From Myxococcota bacterium (lineage in GTDB: Bacteria; Myxococcota_A; UBA9160; UBA4427): a stretch of DNA of 64,000 nucleotides. The stretch covers positions 124,001 through 188,000 of the forward strand of contig JAWKRT010000002.1 of NCBI GenBank assembly GCA_041389495.1, in the 5' to 3' direction. The notes under the pieces were generated by a model. That model saw only the letters and a program-made list of their open reading frames with translations. It was not told where the DNA came from and searched no databases. A program made the translations under genes and the position numbers. Of this stretch, positions 8,233 to 16,808 are shown piece by piece. The stretch's first letter is position 1, and each line of letters starts with the position of its first letter.

Positions 8233-8874
8233 ATGAGCGGAGACGACACGCGACGTCCGGCGACGAGCAGCGCCGTGCGCGGCCGGCCCGAGCCGGCATC
8301 GGACGCGGCGCCCGGGCGCGTCTGCGGAACGTGCTCGCTCTGCTGCACGGTCCTGCGCGTCGACCCGCTGCGCAAGCTCGGCGGCGTCGACTGCGTGCAC
8401 CAGCGCGGCGGCGAGGCCGGCTGCGCGATCCACGGCCGCGCGGAGCGGCCGGCGCTCTGCGGCGCGTATCGCTGCGCGTGGCTGAAGGGCCAGCTCGACC
8501 TGGCCGACCGCCCCGACCGGCTCGGCGCGACCGTCGATCTCGTCGCGCCGGGCGGCGCGCCGGTGCTCGCGATCGTCGAGGCGCGCCGCGGTGCGTTCGA
8601 CGCGTCGCCGCGCCTCCAGGCGATCGCGGCGCGCTTTCGCGCCTCGATGCCCGTGCGCATCACGGCGGCGGCCGACGCGCTCGACCGCGGTCTCCCCTCG
8701 CGCATCCTCCGCCCCGACGGCAGCGAGCTGCGCGTGCGCGGCGACCGCGTCGAGGAGTGGCGCGACGGCGCGCTCGTGCGCGCGACGCGCGCGGGCGCGA
8801 TCGAGCGCGCCGCCCGGCGGGTCGCGCTCGCGTGGCAGCGCTTGCGCGTGCGCGGCTACCGCGGCGCGGGCTAG
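8233..8874 (+). CDS. YkgJ-family cysteine-cluster protein
   Basis: The 213-residue protein carries the YkgJ-type metal-binding motif, with Cys31, Cys34, Cys37 and Cys38 in CGTCSLCC. A second group of Cys follows in GCAIHGRAERPALCGAYRC. Proteins of this family are predicted to bind zinc or an iron-sulphur cluster, but their role is not established. The N-terminus is short and polar and the C-terminal half is ordinary soluble sequence. The ATG at 8233 was preferred over one at 8203 because it is closer to the domain. It probably stands alone. Confidence 0.75.
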   Translation: MSGDDTRRPATSSAVRGRPEPASDAAPGRVCGTCSLCCTVLRVDPLRKLGGVDCVHQRGGEAGCAIHGRAERPALCGAYRCAWLKGQLDLADRPDRLGATVDLVAPGGAPVLAIVEARRGAFDASPRLQAIAARFRASMPVRITAAADALDRGLPSRILRPDGSELRVRGDRVEEWRDGALVRATRAGAIERAARRVALAWQRLRVRGYRGAG

Positions 8875-8929
8875 GCCCGACGCCGCGCAGCGCCTCAAGC
8901 CCCGCGATGCGCGGGCCGATCCGCGCCGC

Positions 8930-9436
8930 ATGTCCGGCACCCACGCCTCGCCGCTCGCGCAGCCGCGCGGCGCTCGTCGCGCGACCGTCGCCGTCGTCGC
9001 GGCGCTCCTCGCGCTGGCCGCCGTCGGCGCGGGCTGCGCGACGTCGATGACGGCCGACGAGCTCGACGGGCGGCTCCGCGCGGCCGGTCGCGAGGTGCGC
9101 GGGCTGCGGGCGCCGCACGTCTTCCCGCTCTACGCCGCGACGCGCATGGAGGCCTACACGCTCCTCGCGGACGCGCGCACCGAGTCGCGCGAGCGCGAGT
9201 CGCTCGACCTCGCGCAGCAGTTCGCGGTCGCGAAGACGCGCCGGCTCCACATGATCGTGGGCGGGCCGTACGCGGACCTGAACCGCCAGGTCGTCTGGAA
9301 CGCGCTCAGCTACCACGAGGGCGTCGCGCTTCCCGGGCTGGTCATCGTCTACGCGAGCCCCGGCGAGCCCGACGCCGACCTCCTCGCGCTCGCGAAGCGC
9401 AAGCGCGTCCAGCTCATCCACCGCCCGCTCGACTGA
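8930..9436 (+). CDS. hypothetical lipoprotein
   Basis: The 168-residue product has a long signal peptide ending AAVGAGC at Cys36. The mature protein begins with a helix (TADELDGRLRAAGREVRGLR). It then alternates strands and helices, with HMIVGGPYADLNRQ and a closing strand LVIVYASPGEP. I cannot assign a family. It appears to be a compact, possibly alpha/beta periplasmic domain tethered to a membrane. An eight-base-pair hairpin follows its stop directly. Confidence 0.55.
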   Translation: MSGTHASPLAQPRGARRATVAVVAALLALAAVGAGCATSMTADELDGRLRAAGREVRGLRAPHVFPLYAATRMEAYTLLADARTESRERESLDLAQQFAVAKTRRLHMIVGGPYADLNRQVVWNALSYHEGVALPGLVIVYASPGEPDADLLALAKRKRVQLIHRPLD

Positions 9437-9438
9437 CG

Positions 9439-9457
9439 CGTTCGCGCTCCGCGAACG
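9439..9457. terminator. hairpin after lipoprotein gene
   Basis: Arms 9439-9446 and 9450-9457 are perfect eight-base complements around a three-base loop, beginning two bases after the stop at 9436. There is no T-run, so termination strength is uncertain. Confidence 0.4.
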
Positions 9458-9511
9458 AGCGCGCGGCGCCGCCTCTGCCGCCCGGCGCGCCGCGCCGACC
9501 CGCGCGCGTGA

Positions 9512-9517
9512 TAGGCT
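9512..9517 (+). promoter_or_regulatory. putative -10 box TAGGCT
   Basis: TAGGCT lies 30 bases before the ATG at 9548. A GGAGG ribosome site lies between the box and the start. Confidence 0.45.
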
Positions 9518-9547
9518 CGCCGCCGCGCCCTTCGCGCGGAGGTCCGC

Positions 9548-9931
9548 ATGGAGTGGGTCGCGTTCGTCATCGTCTGCGCCCTGATCGAGTACATGCTGTT
9601 CGGCATCGCGGTCGGTCGCGCGCGCGCGGAGTACGGCGTGGCCGCGCCTGCGATCACGGGTCATCCGGCGTTCGAGCGCACGATGCGCGCGCACCAGAAC
9701 ACGCTCGAGAACCTCGTCGTCTTCGTGCCCGCGATCGCGATCTTCGGCGTCTACGTGAGCCCGGCCCTCGCCGCGCTCGTCGGCGTCGTGTGGATCGTCG
9801 GCCGCTTCGTCTACTTCCGCGGCTACGTGGAGGACGCGCCGAAGCGCGCGCCGGGCGTGCTCGTCACCGTGCTGTGCAACGCGATCCTCGCGATCGGGGG
9901 TGGCATCGGCGCACTCGTCGCGTGGCTGTGA
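9548..9931 (+). CDS. MAPEG family membrane protein
   Basis: The 127-residue protein has the four-helix MAPEG layout. The family signature is FERTMRAHQNTLENLVVFVPA at about residues 41-60, where the conserved Glu-Asn pair contacts glutathione in eukaryotic members. VGRFVYFRGYVEDAPKR follows between the last helices. Bacterial members are often called glutathione-transferase-like, but their substrates are mostly unknown. A GGAGG site precedes the ATG. The stop overlaps the next gene by GTGA, so it is coupled to a Nudix hydrolase. Confidence 0.9.
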   Translation: MEWVAFVIVCALIEYMLFGIAVGRARAEYGVAAPAITGHPAFERTMRAHQNTLENLVVFVPAIAIFGVYVSPALAALVGVVWIVGRFVYFRGYVEDAPKRAPGVLVTVLCNAILAIGGGIGALVAWL

Positions 9932-10638
9932 GCCGGGCGTTCGCCGACGACTTCGAAGCGCGGCTGCGCTCGCTCGGCGGGCGCGCCGCGCGCGCTCTCC
10001 CGGCGGACGCGCTCCCGCCGTCGTTCCTCCCCGCAGCCGTGCTCCTTCCGTTCTGGCGCGAAGGCGACGGCGTGCGTCTCCTGCTGACCGAGCGCGCGGC
10101 GTCGCTGCGCGCGCACTCGGGCCAGGTCGCGTTCCCGGGCGGACGCGTCGACGCGAGCGACGCCTCGCTCGAGGCGGCCGCGCTGCGCGAGGCGCGCGAG
10201 GAGGTGGGCCTCGACCCGCGCGCGGTGCGCATCGTCGCGAGGCTCGACGACGCGTGGAGCGGCGCCGGCCACCACGTCGCGGCGTTCGTGGGCTGGCTCG
10301 AGCGCCCGCCGCGCTTCGTCGCGAACCCGCGCGAGGTCGCGCGTCTGCTCGTCGCGGACGTCGAGCCGTTGCTCGCGCCGGAGGCGGCGGTCGGCATCGA
10401 GCACGAGTGGGAAGGCGAGCGCTACGTGACGTGGAAGCTCGCGGGCGACTGGGGCGAGGTCGTCGGCATGTCGGCCGACCTGCTGCTCGAGCTCGTGCAG
10501 CGCGTGCGCGGCGAACCCTGCGATCGCGCCGACGTGCGCCTCGACGAGCTGCGACGTTATGCGGCGTCGAGCCCCGACCCGCGCGCGGTGGGTCGCGGTG
10601 CGGCGAGCGCGGGCCGGCGCCCGCGCGCGGACGGCTGA
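9928..10638 (+). CDS. CoA-type Nudix hydrolase
   Basis: The 236-residue protein has the CoA-pyrophosphatase variant of the Nudix family. The motif LLTERAASLRAHSGQVAFPG leads into a Nudix box whose core is ALREAREEVGL at about residues 88-98. This LLTxR-H-GQVAFPGG pattern is specific to enzymes that hydrolyse coenzyme A and acyl-CoA to 4'-phosphopantetheine and 3',5'-ADP. A basic tail follows. The GTG start overlaps the MAPEG stop by four bases. The presence of acyl-CoA enzymes elsewhere in the window fits a CoA-turnover role. Confidence 0.9.
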   Translation: MSRAFADDFEARLRSLGGRAARALPADALPPSFLPAAVLLPFWREGDGVRLLLTERAASLRAHSGQVAFPGGRVDASDASLEAAALREAREEVGLDPRAVRIVARLDDAWSGAGHHVAAFVGWLERPPRFVANPREVARLLVADVEPLLAPEAAVGIEHEWEGERYVTWKLAGDWGEVVGMSADLLLELVQRVRGEPCDRADVRLDELRRYAASSPDPRAVGRGAASAGRRPRADG

Positions 10639-10716
10639 GCCACCGCGCGCGCCGGCCGCGCGCGAACGAACGCCGCGCGCGGCCTCGGCGGCCGGGCGCG
10701 GAGGAGCGGAGGATCC

Positions 10717-11487
10717 ATGGCAGGCATCGAGCTCTCGCCGACGACGGGCGTCGTCGTGACCGGAGGCGCGTCGGGGATCGGGCTCGCGTGCGCGCGCGCG
10801 CTCGCGGAGGCCGGGCGCGGCGTCGCGCTCTGGGATCTCGACGCGGCGACGACGGAGCGCGCGGCGCGCGAGATCGCCGAGGCGACGGGCGTCGCGGCGA
10901 TCGGGCTCGCGGTCGACGTGCGCGCGCCCGAGCGCTTCCCCGCCGCGCTCGACGCCTCGCGCGCGGCGCTCGGGACGCTCGGCGGGCTCGTGCACTCGGC
11001 GGGCGTCGTGCAGACGGTGCCGGTCGACGAGCTCGACGCCGCGTCGTGGCACGCCGTCGTCGACGTCAACCTCACCGCGTGTGCGCTCCTCGTGCGCGCC
11101 ATGGCGTCCGATCTGCGCGCGAACGCGGGCTCGGCGATCGTCGCGATCGCATCGCTCGACGCGCTCGTCGGCAACGCGGCGATCCCCGCCTACTGTGCCT
11201 CGAAGGCGGGGCTGCTCGGGCTCGTGCGCTCCGTCGCCGACCGGTTCGCCGACGACGGCGTGCGCGCGAACTGCGTCTGCCCGGGCTACATCGAGACGCC
11301 GATGATGGCCGGGCCGCTGTCCACCCCCGAGCAGCGCGCCTACTTCGAGAGGCAGATCCCGCTCGGGCGCCTGGGCGAACCGCGCGAGATCGCGACCGTC
11401 GTGCGCTTCCTGATGTCGGACGAGGCGCGCTACGTGACGGGCGCCGAGCTGTCGGTCGACGGCGGCGTCTTCCGCACGCAGCGCTGA
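10717..11487 (+). CDS. SDR family NAD(P)-dependent oxidoreductase
   Basis: The 256-residue protein is a classical short-chain dehydrogenase/reductase. The dinucleotide motif TGGASGIG lies at residues 15-22, and an Asp after LWDLD suggests NAD(H) preference. The catalytic residues are Ser146, Tyr159 and Lys163 (YCASK). The C-terminal SDR motif GAELSVDGG closes the Rossmann domain. GGAGCGGAGG precedes the ATG. The substrate is not predictable. It converges on the next gene, with only nine bases between the stops. Confidence 0.92.
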   Translation: MAGIELSPTTGVVVTGGASGIGLACARALAEAGRGVALWDLDAATTERAAREIAEATGVAAIGLAVDVRAPERFPAALDASRAALGTLGGLVHSAGVVQTVPVDELDAASWHAVVDVNLTACALLVRAMASDLRANAGSAIVAIASLDALVGNAAIPAYCASKAGLLGLVRSVADRFADDGVRANCVCPGYIETPMMAGPLSTPEQRAYFERQIPLGRLGEPREIATVVRFLMSDEARYVTGAELSVDGGVFRTQR

Positions 11488-11496
11488 CGGAGCGCT

Positions 11497-11823
11497 TCAG
11501 CCCGTGTGGCGCGGCCCGATGGCGGTGAACGCGAGCGCCTTCGCGCCGTCCGCGAGCGCGTCGCTGATCACCATCGAGCCCGAGCTCCCGCGCAGCGCGT
11601 CGAGCGCGGTGCCGAGATCCTCCTCGTCGATCTCGTAGATGGCGAGGTACTCGTAGCTGCGGTCCTCGACCATCTGTCGCTCGGCGAGGCGGAAGCGCTG
11701 CGCGGCCGTGAAGCCCTCGACGCCGAGCACGTCGCCGAGGTGGACGTCCTCGTACCAGGTGTTGAACTCGTCGTGGCGGCCGTCGACGGCGTTGGTGAGC
11801 ACGACGAGCACGTGGCGCGGCAT
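11497..11823 (-). CDS. dimeric alpha/beta-barrel (EthD-like) protein
   Basis: The 108-residue protein resembles the ferredoxin-like dimeric-barrel group that includes EthD and Dabb proteins. It starts with a strand (HVLVVLTNAV), then the conserved FNTWYEDVHLGDVLGVEGF, with Trp and His at the positions usual for this group, and ends with strand segments YLAIYEID and AFTAIG. GGAGG lies eight bases before the ATG. It follows the FAH hydrolase 24 bases downstream in the same operon, so it may act in the same aromatic or ring-cleavage pathway. That link is an inference. Confidence 0.75.
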   Translation of the reverse strand: MPRHVLVVLTNAVDGRHDEFNTWYEDVHLGDVLGVEGFTAAQRFRLAERQMVEDRSYEYLAIYEIDEEDLGTALDALRGSSGSMVISDALADGAKALAFTAIGPRHTG

Positions 11824-11846
11824 GGCATCCTCCGATCGTTGCGACT

Positions 11847-12749
11847 TCAGTAGGCGACGGTGTCGTCCGGCTCGTCGACGACCGCGTTCTCGATCGCTCC
11901 GAGCCCCTCGATCTCCACGCGCACGACCTGCCCGGGAGCGAGGTAGCGGCGCGGCTTCATGCCCGAGCCGACGCCGCTCGGCGTGCCGGTCGCGACCAGG
12001 TCGCCGGGCTCGAGCGTGAACGCGGTCGAGAGGTGTGCGACGAGCGAAGCGCAGTCGAACAGCAGGTGCTTCGTGTTCGAGTGCTGCCGCAGCTCGCCGT
12101 CGACCCACGTGCGCAGCTCGAGCGCGTCGGGGTGCGGCACCTCGTCGGCCGTCGTGATCCACGGGCCGAACGGACAGTGCGTGTCCCACGACTTGCCCAT
12201 CGTGAAGGTCGCCGAGCGCATCTGCCAGTCGCGCACGCTGACGTCGTTCACGACGCAGTAGCCCGCGATGACGCGGTGCGCGTCCTCGCGCGGCACGTGG
12301 CGGCAGCGCGCGCCGATCACGAAGCCGAGCTCGCCTTCGTAGTCGAGCTTGTCGCTCGCGCGCGGGCGGTGGACGGGCGCGAACGGTCCGTTCGCCGACG
12401 TCGACTGCTTGTTGAAGATCATCGGGACGGTCGGGGTCTCGAGCCCGGACTCGGCGATGTGATCGCGGTAGTTCAGGCCGACGGCGAGGATCTTGGGCGG
12501 ACGCGCGATCGGCGCGAGGAGCCGGGTGCGCGCGAGGGGTGTGCGCGGCGCGGCGGGGTCGGCGGCGGCGCGCCGCGCGGCCTCGAGCCCGGCCGGGCCG
12601 AGGGCGAGAAGGGCGCCGACGTCGCGCGGGAGGCCGGGGTCGGCGGCCGAGAGATCGACGACGTGGTCGCCGACGACGGCGCCGAGCGTCGGCGGCGCTT
12701 CCGCACCCCGTTCGTCGAGACCGGGGGCGACAGCACGGACGAGCCGCAT
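11847..12749 (-). CDS. fumarylacetoacetate hydrolase family protein
   Basis: The 300-residue protein has the FAH fold found in fumarylpyruvate, acylpyruvate and 5-oxopent-3-ene-dioate-type hydrolases. Recognisable parts are ILAVGLNYRDHIAE, the metal-ligand Glu residues in DYEGELGFVIG, the Asp in VVNDVSVRDWQ, and the closing motif LVATGTPSGVG. Members cleave or decarboxylate ring-fission products in aromatic catabolism, with Mg2+ or Mn2+. It leads a two-gene operon with a dimeric-barrel protein. The exact substrate is open. Confidence 0.92.
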   Translation of the reverse strand: MRLVRAVAPGLDERGAEAPPTLGAVVGDHVVDLSAADPGLPRDVGALLALGPAGLEAARRAAADPAAPRTPLARTRLLAPIARPPKILAVGLNYRDHIAESGLETPTVPMIFNKQSTSANGPFAPVHRPRASDKLDYEGELGFVIGARCRHVPREDAHRVIAGYCVVNDVSVRDWQMRSATFTMGKSWDTHCPFGPWITTADEVPHPDALELRTWVDGELRQHSNTKHLLFDCASLVAHLSTAFTLEPGDLVATGTPSGVGSGMKPRRYLAPGQVVRVEIEGLGAIENAVVDEPDDTVAY

Positions 12750-12900
12750 CGCGATCTCCCGCTGCGCGCGCTCGCGTGCGCGCGGCCCGGCATTATGCGC
12801 GATCGAACGCGCGCGGGGCGGAGCGAAGTGGCATGTTCTGCCCGCCCGTCCGTCGGTGTGGAGGGTCGCGCCGCGCGGGCTCCGGGCCGCTCCCGAACGC

Positions 12901-12925
12901 CTCGGCTCGGCTCGGCTCGGCTCGG
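12901..12925. repeat. five tandem copies of CTCGG
   Basis: Five exact copies of a five-base unit lie just upstream of the ribosome site of the gene at 12947. A unit of five would change spacing by non-triplet steps if it expanded, but it is outside the coding region. Confidence 0.8.
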
Positions 12926-12946
12926 AACGGAGGGGAGGAACGCGGG

Positions 12947-13666
12947 ATGCCGGAACGCGAGGATCGCGCGCCGACCCACGGTGCCGGCGCGCCGGCCGCG
13001 AACGCCGCGCCGGCGGAAGCGGGCGCGCGAGCGCGGCGCGCGCGTCGCGACGCGTTCGGCGGGCCGCGGCTCGTCGCGGCGTCGGCGGTCGCGATGTTCG
13101 CGGCGACGGCCGCGTCGTTCGCGCTGTACGGCGCGACCGAGGAGGCGCTGCGCGTCGTCGTGCGCGTCTCCGCGCGCGTCGGCGTCGTGCTCTTCGCGCT
13201 CGCCTTCGCCGCGCGCCCGCTGCGTCAGCTGTGGGCGACGCCCGCGACGGCGTGGTCGCTCCGCAACCGCCGCTACCTCGGCCTCGGCTTCGCGGTCGCG
13301 CACTTCAGCCACCTCGCCGCGCTCGCCGGCATCGCGCTCGCGTTTCCCGACCCGTTCGTCGCGCAGCTCGACCCGGTGACGCTCGTCGGCGGTGGCGTCG
13401 CCTACCTCCTGCTCGCGCTGATGGTGCTGACGTCGACCGATCGCACGGCCGCGTGGCTCTCGCGCGCGAGCTGGCGCCGGCTGCACCTGACGGGGAGCTG
13501 GGTGCTCTGGGTGATCTTCCTGAACAGCTATGCCTCGCGCGTGATCGCGGGCCAGGCCGGCTATGCGCCGCTCGTCGCCGTGCTCGTCGCAGCGGTCGGC
13601 GTGCGGATCGCCGCGCGCGTGGCGCGTGCGCCGGGCCGCGAGCGCGGGGCCGCGCCGGCGGCGTGA
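12947..13666 (+). CDS. ferric-reductase-like/MsrQ-like membrane protein
   Basis: The 239-residue protein has six likely membrane spans and resembles the ferric-reductase-like transmembrane domain, with MsrQ the nearest pattern. It shares RRYLGLGFAVAHFSHLAA, the LTSTDR loop and WRRLH. His119, His122 and His180 could bind haem b, but the distal His expected in the last helix of MsrQ is replaced by Asn (FLNSY). A 30-residue Ala/Arg/Gly-rich N-terminal tail precedes the first span. GAGGGGAGG lies before the ATG. Its stop overlaps the sensor kinase that follows, which suggests a joint redox-sensing role. Confidence 0.7.
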   Translation: MPEREDRAPTHGAGAPAANAAPAEAGARARRARRDAFGGPRLVAASAVAMFAATAASFALYGATEEALRVVVRVSARVGVVLFALAFAARPLRQLWATPATAWSLRNRRYLGLGFAVAHFSHLAALAGIALAFPDPFVAQLDPVTLVGGGVAYLLLALMVLTSTDRTAAWLSRASWRRLHLTGSWVLWVIFLNSYASRVIAGQAGYAPLVAVLVAAVGVRIAARVARAPGRERGAAPAA

Positions 13667-15441
13667 GTCGCGGGGGCGACGCGTCCGCGCGCCGTTCGCG
13701 CCCGGTCCGGCTGGCGGCGGCCGCCGACCGCGCGATGCGCGACGCGGTCGTTCCGAGCTTCGCGCTCGTCGGCATCGCCTACGTGCTGATCGGCGTCGTG
13801 CACCTGCACACCGACCCGCACCCCGCCGTGATCGGCAGGGTGGCGGCGGCGAGCGGCGCGGTGTTCCTCGTCGTCGCGGCGGCGCTCCGCGGCTGGCCGG
13901 TCGGTGCGGTCGCCGCGCAGGTGTTGGTCGCGGCGCTCACCGTCGTCGTGCTCGCGAACGAGGCCCTCTTCCTCGGCGTGACCGCGAAGCCGCAGCACGC
14001 CTACGGTCTCTACCTCGTCGCCCTCGCGCTCGGACTGCTGGCCTTCCGCTCGGCCTCGTGCTTCGCGCTGATGGCGGCGTGCGTCGCGGTCTGGGCGTTC
14101 GGCGTGTACGCGTCGGGCGCGCCGCTCGCCGCCTGGAGCGAGCCGGCCATCGCGCTGGCGTCCGTGCTCGCGCTCGCGTCGGTCGTCCGCGTGTTCCGCT
14201 CGCGCTACCTGGCGCGCCTCGACGCGCTGCAGGCGAAGGCGCGGCAGGGCCTCGCCGCCCGCGACCGCGCGCTCGAACGGTTCCGCTACATGACCGAGCA
14301 CGCGACCGACCTGATCGCCGAGCTCGACGATCGGGGGCGCGTCCTCTACGCGAACCCCGCCCACGAGTCGGTCCTCGGCCGTCGGCCGGAGGAGCTCGTC
14401 GGTCGCTTCGTCGGCGACTTCCTCGTGCAGGATCTCGAGGCGGGCGACTTCGAAGCGCTCGGCGATGCGCTCGACGCGGGCACCTCGGTCGGGCGCGTCT
14501 TCGAGATGGTCGCGAGCGACGGGACGCCGCGCGCGGTCGAGGCGCACGTGCGCTCCCACCGGCTCGCGAGCGGCGAGCGGCGCATCCTGACGATCTCGCG
14601 CGACGTCACGCGCCGCGCCGCGGAGGAGCGCGCGCTCGAGCAGTACCGCGCGTCGCTCGAGGAGAAGATCGAGGAGCGCACGGCCGAGCTCGCGACGTCG
14701 CTGCGCGAGCTGCAGCGGAGCGAGCGCCTCGCCTCCATCGGCACGCTCGCGGCCGGCATCGCGCACCAGGTCAACAACCCGCTCGCGGCCATCCTGGCGA
14801 GTGCACAGTACGCGCTCGCGAGCACGAGCGGAATGGACGCGACGGACGGGAAGGACGTGTACGTCAAGGCGCTCCGCGACGTCGCCGACGAAGCCCACCG
14901 CTGCGCGCGCATCGTGCGCAGCATGCTCCAGTTCGCGCGCAACGAGCGCACGGAGAAGGCGCCGGAGGACGTCGTCGCGCTCGCGGCGCGCGTGTGCAGG
15001 CAGTGCGAAGGCTATGCGATGTCACGCAGCGGCTCGATCGAGCTCAGCGTCGCGGGCGGCTCCGAGCGCACGCCCGTCACCGTGATCGCGGGCGCGTTCG
15101 AGCTCGAGCAGGCGCTGCTCAACGTCGTGCGCAACGCGATCGAGTCGCGCGAGCGCGGCGTGCACGTGCGCGTGACCGTCGCGCCGATCGGCGACCTCGT
15201 TCGCATCGCGGTGAGCGACGACGGCCCGGGCATCGACGACGGTGCGCTCGCGCACGTCTTCGACCCATTCTTCACCACGCGGCTGCGCGAGGGCGGCACG
15301 GGGCTCGGGCTCAGCATCGCGCACGGCGTCGCGCTCGATCACGGCGGCGACCTGCGCGTCGAGAGCGAGGCCGGCAAGGGCTCGCGGTTCCTGCTCGAGC
15401 TGCCGCTCGCGAGCGGGCTCGCTGGCGATCGCCAGCCGTAG
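13663..15441 (+). CDS. membrane-bound PAS sensor histidine kinase
   Basis: The 592-residue protein has about six membrane spans (residues 25-195), then a PAS domain starting near residue 206 (FRYMTEHATDLIAELDDRG), a coiled-coil linker (LEEKIEERTAELATSLREL), and a HisKA domain with phospho-acceptor His368 in GIAHQVNNPLA. The ATPase domain follows with N-box LLNVVRNAIES, G1 VSDDGPGID and G2 GGTGLGLSI. No response regulator lies next to it. The GTG start is coupled to the haem-protein-like gene upstream; an ATG at 13735 is an alternative start. The signal is unknown. Confidence 0.88.
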   Translation: MSRGGDASARRSRPVRLAAAADRAMRDAVVPSFALVGIAYVLIGVVHLHTDPHPAVIGRVAAASGAVFLVVAAALRGWPVGAVAAQVLVAALTVVVLANEALFLGVTAKPQHAYGLYLVALALGLLAFRSASCFALMAACVAVWAFGVYASGAPLAAWSEPAIALASVLALASVVRVFRSRYLARLDALQAKARQGLAARDRALERFRYMTEHATDLIAELDDRGRVLYANPAHESVLGRRPEELVGRFVGDFLVQDLEAGDFEALGDALDAGTSVGRVFEMVASDGTPRAVEAHVRSHRLASGERRILTISRDVTRRAAEERALEQYRASLEEKIEERTAELATSLRELQRSERLASIGTLAAGIAHQVNNPLAAILASAQYALASTSGMDATDGKDVYVKALRDVADEAHRCARIVRSMLQFARNERTEKAPEDVVALAARVCRQCEGYAMSRSGSIELSVAGGSERTPVTVIAGAFELEQALLNVVRNAIESRERGVHVRVTVAPIGDLVRIAVSDDGPGIDDGALAHVFDPFFTTRLREGGTGLGLSIAHGVALDHGGDLRVESEAGKGSRFLLELPLASGLAGDRQP

Positions 15442-15473
15442 CTCCGCCGCGCCGTCGGCGGGGCACCGCGTGC

Positions 15474-15479
15474 TAGGAT
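15474..15479 (+). promoter_or_regulatory. putative -10 box TAGGAT
   Basis: TAGGAT lies 33 bases after the kinase stop and 44 bases before the ATG at 15524. It would start a transcript running into ccmC and ccmD. Confidence 0.45.
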
Positions 15480-15523
15480 GCGCGCCGCTTCGCCACCCCC
15501 CTGTCCTGGAGCACCCGACCGTC

Positions 15524-16075
15524 ATGCGCGCACTCCGACTCGTCCGCTCGCTCGCCCGGCGCGGCCTCCCGTCCTTCGTGTCGCTCCTCGCGCTCGCCGT
15601 CGCGATCGTGCTCGTCGGTGCCGGCACCGCGGCGCGCGCGCAGGACGACGCCGACGCGCCGAGCGCCGACGAGGAAGCGGTGCCCGACGCCGGCGGCGGG
15701 CAGGACGACTTCCTGCGCGACGACTTCCTCGACCGCGGCACCGAATCGGACGACTTCCTCAGCGAGGACTTCCTCGAGACCGCCGAGGAGGAGGCGCCGC
15801 CGTCCGGCCCCTATCACTGGGGCTTCGAGGTGCCCGTCGACATCCTGCTCCTGCGTCCGCTCGCGTTCCTCGATTCGGCCGTCGGGCTCTCGCTGTTCGG
15901 CGTGACGGGCGCGACGGTCGCCGTGCCCACGGCCGTCGAATCCCTGGTCAACCTCGCGATCGACGGCGAGTGGTACTGGAACAACGGCGACCTCGCGCAG
16001 GCGTGGCAGCAGACGGTGCTCGATCCGTGGGAGTACACGTGGCGCCGGCCGCTCGGCCAGCTGACGTCGTTCTGA
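15524..16075 (+). CDS. exported membrane protein with RPL...Y-W...PLG signature
   Basis: The 183-residue product has a signal peptide ending near ARAQ. An acidic Asp/Glu-rich spacer follows with repeated DDFL units (residues about 53-80). Then comes a membrane-associated region starting LLLRPLAFLDSAVGLSLFG and a C-terminal part ending DPWEYTWRRPLGQL. The last two parts match the layout of the protein at 61742, so the two are probably paralogues. I cannot name the family. GGAG lies before the ATG. Its position just ahead of ccmC may be chance. Confidence 0.6.
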   Translation: MRALRLVRSLARRGLPSFVSLLALAVAIVLVGAGTAARAQDDADAPSADEEAVPDAGGGQDDFLRDDFLDRGTESDDFLSEDFLETAEEEAPPSGPYHWGFEVPVDILLLRPLAFLDSAVGLSLFGVTGATVAVPTAVESLVNLAIDGEWYWNNGDLAQAWQQTVLDPWEYTWRRPLGQLTSF

Positions 16076-16100
16076 CGTCGCGCACCCGGCGCGGCGCGCG

Positions 16101-16808
16101 ATGAAGGTCACTGCGTCCTCGCACTCCCTCGAGCGCACGAGCGCGCGCGCGCGCCGGCCGCTCGGCGCGGCGACGGCCGCGCTCCTCGTCGTCTGGGCCT
16201 GGTACGTCGCGAACGCACCGATCGACTCGGTGCAGGGCGTGATCCAGAAGATCCTCTACGTCCACCCGCCGCTCGCCTACGGCGCGTATCTCGGCTTCAT
16301 CGTCACCGCGATCGCGGGCGCGCTCTACCTCCGCACCGACCGCGAGGCCTGGGACCGGCTCGCGATCGCGGGCGCCGAGGTGGGGACGCTCTTCTGCGCG
16401 CTGATGATGATCACCGGCCCGATCTGGGCGAAGGGGACGTGGGGCAAGTGGTGGAGCTGGGATCCGCGGCTCACCGTGACGCTCCTGCTCTTCTTCATCT
16501 ACCTCGCCTATCTGTTCCTGCGCGCGTTCACGGAGGGCGGCGCGCGAACGGCGCGCTTCGCAGCGGTCTACGGCATCGTGGGCGTGCTGCTGATCCCGCT
16601 CAACTACTTCGTGATCGAGATCTTCGACGAGCGCGCGATGCACCCCGAGAACCTCGAGCGCGGGAGCCTCGGCGCCGGCATGGGCATGCCGTTCCTGCTC
16701 GGCAACCTCGCGCTGTTCGCGGCCTTCCTGTACCTGCTCGTGCTGCGCTTCGAGGTCGAGACGCTGCGCGCGCGCGCCGCGCTGCGCGCGGCGGGGGAGG
16801 AGACGTGA
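16101..16808 (+). CDS. ccmC: haem exporter protein CcmC
   Basis: The 235-residue protein has six membrane spans and the Trp-rich periplasmic motif TWGKWWSWDPRLT, with Asp121. This is the haem-handling signature of CcmC. His55 (YVHPPLAYG) and His181 (MHPENL) sit at the places of the two conserved haem-ligating His residues. CcmC presents haem to the chaperone CcmE during cytochrome c maturation in the periplasm. It is coupled to ccmD by a GTGA overlap. The other system I genes (ccmA, ccmB, ccmE, ccmF) are not in the window. Confidence 0.92.
   Translation: MKVTASSHSLERTSARARRPLGAATAALLVVWAWYVANAPIDSVQGVIQKILYVHPPLAYGAYLGFIVTAIAGALYLRTDREAWDRLAIAGAEVGTLFCALMMITGPIWAKGTWGKWWSWDPRLTVTLLLFFIYLAYLFLRAFTEGGARTARFAAVYGIVGVLLIPLNYFVIEIFDERAMHPENLERGSLGAGMGMPFLLGNLALFAAFLYLLVLRFEVETLRARAALRAAGEET

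Noticed and set aside
12792..12797. CATAAT on the minus strand before the FAH gene
   Set aside because: It is close to TATAAT and could be real, but it does not match the TANNNT pattern, so I did not list it.
15478..15480. ATG inside the TAGGAT box as a start
   Set aside because: It is in another frame and lies in the promoter-like box, not after a ribosome site.
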